Assembly: GCF_004834005.1 (NCBI RefSeq)
Contig: NZ_STFF01000005.1
Location: 62,001-126,000 of the forward strand
DNA length: 64,000 nt
Origin: Niastella caeni
GTDB taxonomy: Bacteria > Bacteroidota > Bacteroidia > Chitinophagales > Chitinophagaceae
Reading direction: 5' to 3'
Both the position numbers and the translations under genes were made by a program. A model generated the notes under the pieces. It was given only the letters and a program-made list of their open reading frames with translations. It searched no databases and was not told where the DNA came from. Numbering within the stretch: the stretch's first letter is position 1; each line of letters starts with the position of its first letter. Shown one piece after another: positions 53,871 through 61,788 of this stretch.

Positions 53871-55934
53871 TTGACCCTACTAAAACTGTTCACCTTGAAA
53901 TTTTTAGATAACATATTATATCTCGGTTTTGCCGAAATGGTGCAGGCTATTGTGAATGCAACGGGTAAGGAAAAAGAAAAGGTGGAAGTATATCTGCGCA
54001 AAGCTAAAAGTACCGGCACAAAATGTTGGGCCTTCATGAACGACCCCGATGACCGTCGAAAGGTTTTGATCAAATATGAAAACCTGAAAGATGAATATAA
54101 AGAAATGGTGAAGGAGTTGTTCGGCAATCCATACGATTATATGGCTAAAGAACCCATTAAACGAATGGTTCAGCCCGATCAGAAAGCCGAAGCATTCTTT
54201 CTTTCATACGCCTATAACGACAATAAGTTCTTGCCAACAGAGCACATAACAAAATATGTAAAAGCTGCAAGCTGGTTGAATATGCTCAATGACATTAATC
54301 AGAATAAGAAGCTTATTAAAAAACAGTTGAACCTGAATCTTGATCAGTTCTGGTTTCATGTGTGCGATATTATTAAATCGGAAGGCATTGATCTGCCTGC
54401 CAGTTATCAACGCCTGCGTAATAAAATGAACGAATACCAGCAGAAAGGGTACGCTTGTTTAATTGACTGGCGATTTGGTAACTCGCTTGCCAAAAAAATT
54501 GACGATGATGTTTTGAAGAAGTTGTTAGAGCATCCCAATCAATACGATGATGTGATGTTGTGCTATTTGTATAACAGTTGGGCAAAACAAAATGGCAAAG
54601 AGGCTATTGGCGCGCGCATTGTTGGGTTGCGTAGAAAAGAATGGGAGCATGAAATTATTGCCGGTCGCGAAGGCTGGAATGCCTTTAACGAAAAATATGT
54701 ACGCCAGGTAAAAGGATTGCCGGCCCGTACCATGCATCCGCTGGCATTGGTTGAAAGCGACGATTATAATTTCAACTATTATTTCACTGATCCTGATATG
54801 CAGGGCGGCAGCAAAGACCTGCAACGATATGTTGGTTATATAGTGGCAGATAGCAGTATTGGATTGGTATTAGGAGCAAGTTACCGCCATGCCAAAGCGC
54901 CTGTTTTTGATATGGTTCGAATTGCGTGGATCGATGCGATGTATTATATAAGGAGTATTACCGGTGGCGACCAATGGTACCTGCCTTTTGAAGTGAAAGC
55001 CGATCACTGGAACAGAAAGAATTCCTTTCCCTTCTTCAACAGCATTGCCCGGTTTGTAAAACCAGCCGTAGGCAATAAACACCGGGGATACATTGAACAG
55101 TTATTTGGAAGCGATCATGCAAAGCGCGCCGAAAAACTGGCAGCGCACAATGAGCTTAATTATAACGGCAACAACTTAACAGCCCGGCGTACGGGCGTGA
55201 ATGTAGAAGCGCTGAAAGCAAATGCAAAAAGGCGTCCGTTAACAGGCGATCATGCGAGCGGGCAGATCAATAAGTTCCTTTATTATATGCGCAACATTCC
55301 ATCCATTACTAAAAGTGATCTGGAAGCGCCCAGTCGCGAGGCAATGTTTAAGCATCGCTGGAACGGGTTAAATGAGGCACAAAAGCGTTCGATCACTGAC
55401 CTGCAATTTCTGCACCTGTTTGGTTTTGCTCATTCACCGCAGGGAAGATCGGTAACCATTACGAACAGAGGAATTGAGCCCGTTATTAATGGCACAAAGT
55501 ATAGCTATGATTTACCTGACTATGTAAGCATGCAGCATTTGATCGGCAGTAAGGTAACTGTAGTGTATGATCCGTACGATATGAGCCGTGTATTGATCAC
55601 CGACCATGATAATATTCGCTTTGTTGCGAAAGAAGCTAACCTTCAGCCGCGGGCATTGGTATATCAATACGATGGCAGCAGACAAGCGCTGGACATGATC
55701 TTAAATGAAAAGAAAGCGCAGGTAAATAAAGTGGCGGCACTTTCTGCGGCACGTACCCATGAGATAGATTCAAAAGCGATTTTATTAGCTGGGTTGGCAC
55801 CTAAAGAATTATTGGCAGCATCGGAACAGGCATATCGTGAAGAAAGCATACAAGCAGGAAATACGCATTTGCCTGAAATGACTGAGGTAGAGGAAGATGC
55901 CTTTAATGTTTATAAGAACATCTTTAACCGTTGA
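53871..55934 (+). CDS. Mu-type DDE transposase (MuA-like)
   Basis: About 687 residues, TTG start with no better ATG nearby. It catalyses strand transfer of phage ends into target DNA. The first 290 residues contain the DNA-binding subdomains. The RNase-H-like core follows: candidate catalytic Asp in LVESDDYNF (near 295), second Asp in EVKADHWNRKN (near 376) and Glu in NKHRGYIEQLFGSDHAKR (near 407), giving the D-D-E spacing of MuA. A beta-barrel domain (FGFAHSPQGRSVTITNRGIE) and a helical C-terminal tail, needed for interaction with the B protein, follow. Followed by the MuB-like gene. Confidence 0.88.
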   Translation: MTLLKLFTLKFLDNILYLGFAEMVQAIVNATGKEKEKVEVYLRKAKSTGTKCWAFMNDPDDRRKVLIKYENLKDEYKEMVKELFGNPYDYMAKEPIKRMVQPDQKAEAFFLSYAYNDNKFLPTEHITKYVKAASWLNMLNDINQNKKLIKKQLNLNLDQFWFHVCDIIKSEGIDLPASYQRLRNKMNEYQQKGYACLIDWRFGNSLAKKIDDDVLKKLLEHPNQYDDVMLCYLYNSWAKQNGKEAIGARIVGLRRKEWEHEIIAGREGWNAFNEKYVRQVKGLPARTMHPLALVESDDYNFNYYFTDPDMQGGSKDLQRYVGYIVADSSIGLVLGASYRHAKAPVFDMVRIAWIDAMYYIRSITGGDQWYLPFEVKADHWNRKNSFPFFNSIARFVKPAVGNKHRGYIEQLFGSDHAKRAEKLAAHNELNYNGNNLTARRTGVNVEALKANAKRRPLTGDHASGQINKFLYYMRNIPSITKSDLEAPSREAMFKHRWNGLNEAQKRSITDLQFLHLFGFAHSPQGRSVTITNRGIEPVINGTKYSYDLPDYVSMQHLIGSKVTVVYDPYDMSRVLITDHDNIRFVAKEANLQPRALVYQYDGSRQALDMILNEKKAQVNKVAALSAARTHEIDSKAILLAGLAPKELLAASEQAYREESIQAGNTHLPEMTEVEEDAFNVYKNIFNR

Positions 55935-55978
55935 TACATCACTATTCTCTAACCTTTAGTAATTAAAAAATATACATA

Positions 55979-56662
55979 ATGAATAAAGAAACAAAGAAGA
56001 AAATAAGTGCCTGGGCCATTGCGCCCACCAGCGTATACAATAAGCTTGTTGCTTATTTCGGCGATGCGCAGCGACATCCCAAAGGTATACATGCACTGGT
56101 CATTAATGCCAGCATGGGAAAAAGCATCACCGTAAAAGCATTTGCTGAACAAAATAATTCGGTTTACTACGTCTGTTGCCACCGCCACATGCCAATTCGC
56201 CTTTTGCTGCGCGACATGCTGAGGTGCATGGGTAAAGATAGCAGCGGCACTATTGCAGAAATGCTCGATAACCTGGTGCGTAATCTTGAAAAAGACAACG
56301 ATCCGCTGTTCATTATCGATGAAGTGGATAAGCTGAAAGACGAGGTGTTGGAAATGTTTGTTGACCTGGAAAACAAACTGCACAACAAATGCGGACTGGT
56401 ATTTATTGCAACACCATATTTAAAAAAGCGCATTGAATTAGGCGTAAGCCGTAACAAAAGAGGTTTTGCCGAATTGTATAGCCGGATGAAAAAAATATTC
56501 TGGGACCTGACGCCGGCTAAACAGGAATTTAAAAAAGACGTATCGCTCATTTGCAAAGCCAATGGCGTAAGCAATGAGCAGGTAATAACAGAAATGTATA
56601 ACAAATGCGAATTTGATTTGCGCGTACTAACCGATTTAATTAATGCTTTTAAAGCCGCCTGA
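55979..56662 (+). CDS. MuB-like AAA ATPase, transposition target selector
   Basis: 227 residues. MuB-type ATPases bind target DNA, deliver it to the transposase and give target immunity. The Walker A region reads ALVINASMGKSIT, with GKS preserved but the usual first Gly replaced by Asn or Ala. Walker B is PLFIIDEVDKL, and a sensor-like FIATPYLKKR follows. It lies 44 bases after the transposase gene, as B follows A in phage Mu. It lacks the N-terminal HTH of Mu MuB. Confidence 0.87.
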   Translation: MNKETKKKISAWAIAPTSVYNKLVAYFGDAQRHPKGIHALVINASMGKSITVKAFAEQNNSVYYVCCHRHMPIRLLLRDMLRCMGKDSSGTIAEMLDNLVRNLEKDNDPLFIIDEVDKLKDEVLEMFVDLENKLHNKCGLVFIATPYLKKRIELGVSRNKRGFAELYSRMKKIFWDLTPAKQEFKKDVSLICKANGVSNEQVITEMYNKCEFDLRVLTDLINAFKAA

Positions 56663-56664
56663 TC

Positions 56665-57159
56665 ATGACACAGACACTATTGCAAAAAAAAGAAAAGACA
56701 TACTATAAAAACGGAAGTATTATGAACGTGTTTACAAGAAAGGAAATATCTATAGTGAGCCACGTTATATCACGTGCACAAAATGAGATTCAACAACAGG
56801 CAGGTATTGAGGTAACATTGATCCCCCGCTATTCGAATAAAATGGTTGAGAATGATTTGAAAAAATTGTTTGAAGCAATGTGTGACTGCTGGAATGTACA
56901 GCTTGCCTGGGTAAGCGATAAAAGCAGGGCGAACGACAGGCCCAGCATGCGCAAGTTATTATGGATGGTAGGCAAGAAAAAATTTCCACACGTGCCCTAT
57001 TGTTTATTAGCCAGTTTAACCGGAACAACTGATCATGCCGGGGTAATTAAAGGTATTCGAAGCGGGTATAACTGGCTGAATGTGCAGGATGAAAAGTTCC
57101 TGAAGTATTATGAACCAGTAAAAAGTTATTTCGATGAATATCAGGAAGAGCAAGTATAA
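56665..57159 (+). CDS. Early prophage protein with a DnaA domain IV-like C-terminal region
   Basis: 164 residues starting 2 bases after the MuB-like stop; an internal ATG at 56722 is another start. The C-terminal half (about 100-145, FPHVPYCLLASLTGTTDHAGVIKGIRSGYNWL) resembles the DnaA domain IV DNA-binding motif, where DHxxV is the hallmark that contacts the DnaA box. There is no AAA domain. It might recruit host replication machinery or bind phage DNA ends; both are guesses. Followed in frame, after its stop, by another open stretch (57160-57300). Confidence 0.65.
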   Translation: MTQTLLQKKEKTYYKNGSIMNVFTRKEISIVSHVISRAQNEIQQQAGIEVTLIPRYSNKMVENDLKKLFEAMCDCWNVQLAWVSDKSRANDRPSMRKLLWMVGKKKFPHVPYCLLASLTGTTDHAGVIKGIRSGYNWLNVQDEKFLKYYEPVKSYFDEYQEEQV

Positions 57160-57300
57160 GTTCGCGCCACCATTATTTTTACTCCTGCACAGGCTTTCGC
57201 ATTGCGCATTCTGTACACCGACTATATCAACAACCCAACCAGTTACCTCGGCAATAAATTGCATGTGTTGGCGGTAGAAGTACATAAAGAGTTTCATTAA
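57160..57300 (+). CDS. Protein-like 46-codon frame without a start codon
   Basis: Directly after the TAA of the DnaA-like gene and in the same frame, 46 codons read as a protein-like sequence (TPAQAFALRILYTDYINNP, then YLGNKLHVLAVEVHKEFH). There is no ATG, GTG or TTG at its beginning; the first in-frame start is an internal TTG at 57202. It could be a broken small gene that lost its start, a stop-codon read-through extension, or a fusion partner separated by a point mutation. Confidence 0.4.
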   Translation, partial: VRATIIFTPAQAFALRILYTDYINNPTSYLGNKLHVLAVEVHKEFH

Positions 57301-57388
57301 GATCCACTGAGTAAGATTTTCTATAAACGATCAGGTTTTTGAAAGGGCCTGTATAGGATACTTATTGTCTGGAATAAAAAAATTAAGT

Positions 57389-57583
57389 ATGGCGAATCAT
57401 TGTATAGAAGTAGGATGTGCGCATTGCGGAGCCTGGTATTGTATAAGAGGGTGTGAAAGCCAGCCGGTGCCAGGTAAGAACAGCACGCTGCTGATCAAAG
57501 AGAAAATCAAAACTGAAAATGCAGTACGATATGAAAATGCGACTTGCATTCATTGTAAAACCAATAACCTGTATTGGCTCTAA
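57389..57583 (+). CDS. Small cysteine-rich zinc-ribbon-like phage protein
   Basis: 64 residues from ATG 57389 (MANHCIEVGCAHCGAWYC). CAHC and CIHC lie about 42 residues apart, with further Cys residues in YCIRGC, so one zinc site is very likely. No enzymatic motif. In the early region between the DnaA-like and Gam-like genes. Function unknown. Confidence 0.55.
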   Translation: MANHCIEVGCAHCGAWYCIRGCESQPVPGKNSTLLIKEKIKTENAVRYENATCIHCKTNNLYWL

Positions 57584-57622
57584 AACAGCTGCAATATTTT
57601 TTAACTAATAAATTTTAACAAC

Positions 57623-58141
57623 ATGTTACGCGAAAAAAAGAAAGTCATCAACAATGTAAATTATGAACAGGCACAGGAAGCTTCTGCCAAATATGCTGAA
57701 CTGACTACCCGGCTTGGATCAATTGAAGCGCAAATGAACGAACGCATCAACAGCATTAAAGAAGAGTTCCAGGATGAGATCATCTACCTGAACATGGAAA
57801 AGGAAAAATTATTTGAAGTGCTGGAAGTGTATGCCAAAGAGCAGAAAGACAGTTGGGGTAAACGGAAGAGCGTTGAGTTGTTGCACAGTGTGATCGGTTT
57901 CCGTACGGGAACGCCTAAAGTTACCAAAGACAGGAAGTTTACCTGGGAGGATGTGCTGGAAATGGTTCAGGAAAAATTTCCTTCGCTGGTACGGGTTAAA
58001 TGCGAGCTCGATAAAGAAGCGATTATCGCCATGCGTGAAGAGAAAGAGTTTCACGATCTGCAAAAAACATGTTTTGTAGATGTGGTACAGGATGAAACGT
58101 TTTTTGTAGAAGCCAAATTGCAACTATTACAACGCGCCTAG
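57623..58141 (+). CDS. gam: Gam-like host-nuclease inhibitor
   Basis: 172 residues. Mu Gam binds double-stranded DNA ends and protects them from RecBCD-type nucleases; it is related to Ku. The N-terminal half is a long coiled coil (about 15-75; AQMNERINSIKEEFQDEIIYLNMEKEKLFEVLEVYAKEQKDSW), then KSVELLHSVIGFRTGTPKV, which matches the conserved core of the family, then a mixed alpha/beta tail. The position after the transposition genes agrees with Mu. Confidence 0.82.
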   Translation: MLREKKKVINNVNYEQAQEASAKYAELTTRLGSIEAQMNERINSIKEEFQDEIIYLNMEKEKLFEVLEVYAKEQKDSWGKRKSVELLHSVIGFRTGTPKVTKDRKFTWEDVLEMVQEKFPSLVRVKCELDKEAIIAMREEKEFHDLQKTCFVDVVQDETFFVEAKLQLLQRA

Positions 58142-58202
58142 CGCTGATATAATTTTCAAGGCACTGATCAAAGATCTTGTTTCATAGCTAGTGAGTAAGT
58201 AA

Positions 58203-58302
58203 GCCGTTCTGTTTCTACAGAATGGCATTTTAACCGGACAAGGAGATGGTGATTTCAGACATGCTGTATTACCTGGCAGGTTCGATTCCTGCACCGGTTG
58301 CC
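58203..58302 (+). ncRNA. tRNA-like element in the prophage early region
   Basis: GGTTCGATTCC at 58279-58289 is the exact tRNA T-arm/B-box sequence, in a perfect 5-bp T stem (GCAGG at 58276-58280, CCTGC at 58288-58292) with a 7-base loop. AACCGG (58232-58237) and CCGGTT (58294-58299) form an acceptor-like stem around it, 68 bases in all. Between them no normal D and anticodon arms can be drawn, and the 3' end is GCCG rather than NCCA. Immediately upstream, GCCGTTCTG and CAGAATGGC (58203-58226) form a 9-bp hairpin. It is in a 318-base gene-free gap. A decayed phage tRNA or a tRNA mimic are both possible. Confidence 0.35.
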
Positions 58303-58459
58303 GAGAATTACTGAACAACTTGAACTGTTAAATACCTGAAGTAAGCCGGTTTTTTCCGTTTTTGATGAGTAAAAAACATGCAACTGCTTGTAATACAGAT
58401 TTGTAGCGAAAAATAGCCCCCGTAAAATCTAAGTATAAAAAGCAAAATATTAATCCACC

Positions 58460-59179
58460 ATGGAATCGGTTGTAAAAGCGGAAAAGCTCCCTAAGAAGAA
58501 GAAAATCAAAGTATTGCGACCTTCTCAGATCGTTTCAAAAGAAAGGAATATTTACCCCCTTGAAGGCATCTTTCACGATTCGTTCGGTCGTCCTGAACGA
58601 CACGCAAAATGGTTCATAACCGGGCCATCGTTTGCCGGTAAAAGCTCTTTAATTTTTACGCTGTGCAATTACCTAACGCACTTTGGGATTGTAGATTATA
58701 ACAATCATGAAGAAGCGGGTGGCGACAGCGAAACCGTTGCGCATAAGATCATTCAATCGGGCATGCAGGATAAAGATGGAAAAGTGAGATTGTATAAAGC
58801 GCCTATTGAAAGCGATTATTATGAAACGTTTGGCGAACGATTGATGAAAAAGAAATCAGCCGATTTTGCCGTGCTGGATAGCATACAGCATGCGGAGTTG
58901 TCGAAGAAACAATATCTGCAGCTAACAGATTCACTGTGCCAGCCGAGAAAAGGAAAGTCGCTGATCTTTATCAGTCATTGGGTAAAGAATGATTTTACAA
59001 AATTCGTTAAGCACGACTGCGATATTAAAATAGAGGTAATGGGTTTCGTTGCTTATGTTGAAAGCCGTTATGGCGGTAGTAAACCATTTTTGATCTGGGA
59101 AGAAGGAGCAAAGAAATACTGGCGCAAAAAATACAAGGATGTATTGGAAGGCAAATATTGGCCAGGAAAGAAAAAATAA
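58460..59179 (+). CDS. Phage RecA-fold P-loop ATPase
   Basis: 239 residues. Walker A is FITGPSFAGKSSL (near residue 52-64) and Walker B is ADFAVLDSIQHAEL (near 133-146); SLIFISHWVKNDF matches a sensor strand. The size and layout resemble small RecA-like phage recombination ATPases of the Sak4 type, or DnaB/KaiC-like ATPases; I cannot separate them. Very basic N-terminus (PKKKKIKV). It is cut off from the next gene by a terminator. Confidence 0.65.
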   Translation: MESVVKAEKLPKKKKIKVLRPSQIVSKERNIYPLEGIFHDSFGRPERHAKWFITGPSFAGKSSLIFTLCNYLTHFGIVDYNNHEEAGGDSETVAHKIIQSGMQDKDGKVRLYKAPIESDYYETFGERLMKKKSADFAVLDSIQHAELSKKQYLQLTDSLCQPRKGKSLIFISHWVKNDFTKFVKHDCDIKIEVMGFVAYVESRYGGSKPFLIWEEGAKKYWRKKYKDVLEGKYWPGKKK

Positions 59180-59198
59180 TAGTTTAACAAATAGTAAT

Positions 59199-59234
59199 GC
59201 CCCGCTAAGCCGTTGGTGTAGCGGGGCTTTTGTT
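59199..59234 (+). terminator. Rho-independent terminator after the early ATPase gene
   Basis: GCCCCGCT and AGCGGGGC form a perfect 8-bp stem followed by TTTTGTTTTT. It probably ends the early transcript of the prophage. Confidence 0.85.
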
Positions 59235-59282
59235 TTTCGTGACAAAGTTGGCTTGTAAATATGCTATGCAAATACGATTATT

Positions 59283-59294
59283 GTATTGCAATAC
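59283..59294. promoter_or_regulatory. 12-bp palindrome directly before the start of a phage gene
   Basis: GTATTGCAATAC ends two bases before the ATG at 59297, and a related half (ATTATTGTATTGC) lies just upstream. It may let a regulator block translation or transcription of that gene. Confidence 0.3.
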
Positions 59295-59296
59295 GT

Positions 59297-59617
59297 ATGC
59301 GGGGAGTCAACACACTTTTTACTGATATTTTCGACCAATCAAAAGAGTCCACACCCAAAGCCGGCAAAGGCCGCAACAGCCAGTTGCATGAAGCCCGCAA
59401 CGAAGCACTGGTAAGCCGCTATTTTTACTACGGAAATTTCTTCGATCGCAAATTCAGCTACGAATTCATTATCAAAAAAGTCGCCTCAGAATTTTATTTA
59501 AGTCCGGTCACTGTTCCCGAGATCATTGAAGCAAACTACAACCTCCTTGTTAAACTCAAGAAAGAACAGCCTGCCATAAAATACTTCAAGGAAAAATGGC
59601 CGCACCTGATATGGTAG
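59297..59617 (+). CDS. Conserved phage protein of unknown function, helical
   Basis: 106 residues from ATG 59297. It has KAGKGRNSQLHEARNEALVSRYFYYGNFFDRKFSYEFIIKKVASEFYLSPVTVPEII, all helical, with an HTH-like region in the second half. Similar short proteins recur in Bacteroidetes transposable phages and are sometimes labelled transposase without support (recalled). It follows the early terminator, so it may belong to the middle or late region and could be a regulator. Confidence 0.55.
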   Translation: MRGVNTLFTDIFDQSKESTPKAGKGRNSQLHEARNEALVSRYFYYGNFFDRKFSYEFIIKKVASEFYLSPVTVPEIIEANYNLLVKLKKEQPAIKYFKEKWPHLIW

Positions 59618-59626
59618 CTTCCCAAC

Positions 59627-60136
59627 CTATTCGTAATAGGTAGGGTCAAAATCAGGTGATTCAATTGTATATACCGGCGATGCGCTCGCATCCTCAAAGC
59701 CAGTTGTAAATAGTAATGTTCTCACTCTGATATCATCTTCCCGGCCCTGCTCGGTTGTAACCTGCAATCGCGTCAGTTCCTGGCCAATGGAATTGCCATC
59801 CTGGTCTTCAGGTTGCCATCCCTGTAATGCTTTATAAAGCTTTGCCTCTATTTCATAACACGCCAACGCCTGACCGCCAACGGTATCCGGAGCTGTAACC
59901 GGCGGAAAGGCAAGGCGAAGCTGAATGGTAACATTTCCCCACTGCACAAGCTCACTTTCACTACCAAAATCAGACGTTATAAAATCGATCAATACACACG
60001 GCCACGAAACGGCAGGTTGTGTATCATAATTCTCCAATTGACTCCAATCCTGTTCTACCAATAAAATTTCGGGAACAGATTGTTGGATGCGTGCTTTCAG
60101 CGCCAACAAAAGCAAAGAGTAATACGATTGAAACAT
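59627..60136 (-). CDS. Putative virion protein on the reverse strand (tail-completion-like)
   Basis: 169 residues, acidic, rich in beta strands and aromatic residues, without signal or membrane segment. The pattern (WPCVLIDFITSDFGSESELVQWGNVTIQLRLAF; ETALYKALQGW-type YEIEAKLYKALQGW) resembles phage tail-terminator or Gp37-like proteins that measure about 150-180 residues. It is the only gene in the prophage after the repressor that runs on the minus strand. It sits tail-to-tail with the preceding gene, 9 bases apart. Assignment is tentative. Confidence 0.55.
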   Translation of the reverse strand: MFQSYYSLLLLALKARIQQSVPEILLVEQDWSQLENYDTQPAVSWPCVLIDFITSDFGSESELVQWGNVTIQLRLAFPPVTAPDTVGGQALACYEIEAKLYKALQGWQPEDQDGNSIGQELTRLQVTTEQGREDDIRVRTLLFTTGFEDASASPVYTIESPDFDPTYYE

Positions 60137-60280
60137 AGTGTATGTGCTGTTTTATCAATTTGTTTTTATAGCCAGCAGAAGGCTTCTTTCATTTATATCG
60201 CAATTCTATTGGTGAATTGCCTGCCGGCATACCTCAAAATTCGCCTATTTAAGCGGCAGTTTAAAAACGCAAAAAGTATG

Positions 60281-60487
60281 ATACCGCAGTTACTGCGGTA
60301 TGTAACCGCAAATAATGATGAAGCCTGAATCCCTCATTTTGTAAGCCCTTTTAATCGTTGCAGTTTTGTGATGTCAACGGCACGGAAACCGATAGATGAA
60401 AGGTTAACAAGTGATCGAAACGTACCAGCAGCTACAACAGTGAAAAGCAAATAACCGGTCAGCCCCGTAAGGCTGTTCCCGGTTATT
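60281..60487. other. Structured non-coding gap before the lysis genes
   Basis: The 365 bases from 60137 to 60501 hold no convincing gene. Two hairpins are present: ATACCGCAG/CTGCGGTAT at 60281-60301, and a two-level stem with outer arms AATAACCGG/CCGGTTATT (60450-60458, 60479-60487) and inner arms CAGCC/GGCTG (60460-60464, 60471-60475) 15 bases before the next start. The latter could be a leader or a processing site for the lysis transcript. Confidence 0.45.
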
Positions 60488-60501
60488 CTGAAAAGAAAAC
60501 T

Positions 60502-60807
60502 ATGCAGAGCAATGAAATGATCCTTAATGCGCTTACCGGTATAACAACAGCAACAATAACATGGTACGCAGCCCGAAGAAAGAACAAAGCAGAAACTTAT
60601 ATCAGTGAACTGGATGCAGTAGAAAGAGCCGTAAAAGTATGGCGTGAACTGGGAGAAGGAATGCAGAAGAAATATGAAGCACTGCATGATGAAGTAGAGA
60701 TCCTTCGTAGCGAAGTAAAAGTATTGCGTGAAGATAACAGGCAGTTAAAAAAAGAGAACCAGCGATTAGTACAACAAATAAAAACACTTTCCGGTGAAAA
60801 AGGCTAA
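60502..60807 (+). CDS. Single-membrane-helix coiled-coil phage protein (lysis-region)
   Basis: 101 residues. One membrane helix near the N-terminus (about 5-24, EMILNALTGITTATITWYAA) and then a continuous charged coiled coil from about 35 to 98. This is the layout of inner-membrane spanins (Rz) and of some phage membrane accessory proteins; a holin role is also possible. It overlaps the next gene by 14 bases. Its position before a spanin-like protein and an endolysin suggests a lysis role. Confidence 0.6.
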   Translation: MQSNEMILNALTGITTATITWYAARRKNKAETYISELDAVERAVKVWRELGEGMQKKYEALHDEVEILRSEVKVLREDNRQLKKENQRLVQQIKTLSGEKG

Positions 60808-61306
60808 TGCACTATTTATAACCATTGTAATCGTATACGCGCTATCAATGATCGCGTTGTTGTTTGGTTGTAAAACACCTAAGCCGGTAATAGCACAGGT
60901 AAATGACAGTACGGTTGTAAAATACTTTTACCGGGACTCTATTATAGCCTTACCTGGCGACACCGTGCAAATAAGAACAACCGTGCCCTGCCCTGAAGCT
61001 AAATGGCAGGGGCAGGCTAAAAGTGGAAGATCGTCGCTGGTAGCCAGTTTGAAAAATGGCGAGTTAAGCATTGATTGCAAACAGGACAGTCTTTTGTTAC
61101 GCATTTCCCTGCTGGAAAAAGAACTCGAAAGGAAAACCAACACCATTGTGCATGTGCCGGTACCGCGGGAAGTGATCCGGTACCGCACTCCCTGGTGGGC
61201 AAAAATAACATTGGGTATAAGTATCTTTTTTATAACCCGCTTTTGTATTAAAAATTGGCGATTACTGATTGCAGGCGCAAAAGCAATTATACAATTCTTT
61301 ATATGA
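60794..61306 (+). CDS. Candidate unimolecular spanin
   Basis: 170 residues from GTG 60794. It starts with a lipoprotein signal ending IALLFGC (Cys near residue 26), has a periplasmic middle including a short coiled coil (LLLRISLLEKELERK), and ends with a hydrophobic C-terminal region (WWAKITLGISIFFITRFC, then a second hydrophobic stretch). Lipid anchor at one end and membrane helix at the other is the architecture of u-spanins such as T1 gp11, which fuse inner and outer membranes during lysis. It lies between the coiled-coil protein and the endolysin, overlapping both, the classic lysis cassette arrangement. Confidence 0.6.
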   Translation: MKKANALFITIVIVYALSMIALLFGCKTPKPVIAQVNDSTVVKYFYRDSIIALPGDTVQIRTTVPCPEAKWQGQAKSGRSSLVASLKNGELSIDCKQDSLLLRISLLEKELERKTNTIVHVPVPREVIRYRTPWWAKITLGISIFFITRFCIKNWRLLIAGAKAIIQFFI

Positions 61307-61779
61307 CGAATTCAGCAAAAGCCCTTGAAATAGCAATCAGTCAGTTGGGCGTTCGCGAAAAGGGTTCAAGTAATTCGGGTGTGGAGGTAGATCAATATTT
61401 GAAAAGCGTTGGGCTCAATCCCGGTTATCCCTGGTGTATGGCGTTTGTATACTGGTGTTATCAACAGGCTGCAAAGAGCACAGGCGTTTCAAATTTTCTT
61501 ATCAGAACAGGTGGTGTTTTACATCAATGGAACGAGCAGCAACCAAAAAGAAAAATAGTGCTCGACAAAGTACTTAAAAATCCTGCCATTATTCAGCCTG
61601 GCGCCGTGTTCATTATGGATTACGGAAAAGGCACCGGTCATACCGGGTTGGTTGAACGAATACAGGGCGGATTGGTAGAAACGATCGAAGGCAATACCAA
61701 CGATGAAGGAAGCCGGGAAGGTTATGAAGTTTGCCGCCGCACCCGAAAACTGGCATCCATCAAAGGATTCATTCAATAA
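61303..61779 (+). CDS. CHAP-domain endolysin
   Basis: 158 residues from ATG 61303, overlapping the previous stop by ATGA. CHAP peptidases cleave amide bonds of peptidoglycan. The catalytic Cys is in NPGYPWCMAFVYWCY (near 47) and the His in GKGTGHTGLVE (near 112), followed by ETIEGNTNDEGSREGYEVCRR, which matches the TIGR02594-like phage endolysin family. No signal peptide, so release needs a holin or the membrane proteins encoded upstream. Confidence 0.85.
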   Translation: MTNSAKALEIAISQLGVREKGSSNSGVEVDQYLKSVGLNPGYPWCMAFVYWCYQQAAKSTGVSNFLIRTGGVLHQWNEQQPKRKIVLDKVLKNPAIIQPGAVFIMDYGKGTGHTGLVERIQGGLVETIEGNTNDEGSREGYEVCRRTRKLASIKGFIQ

Positions 61780-61788
61780 CATACCATT

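Noticed and set aside
58232..58303. Canonical tRNA gene
   Set aside because: Although T-arm and acceptor stem are good, no D-arm or 7-base anticodon loop can be drawn, and CCA is not encoded; kept only as tRNA-like.
58246..58314. 22-codon frame with AAGGAG directly before ATG inside the tRNA-like element
   Set aside because: The spacing between AAGGAG and the ATG is zero, and the region is better explained by RNA structure; no protein support.
60080..60328. 82-codon plus-strand frame over the reversed virion gene
   Set aside because: Its first third is the antisense of a well-supported gene and the remainder covers a hairpin; composition does not suggest a protein.
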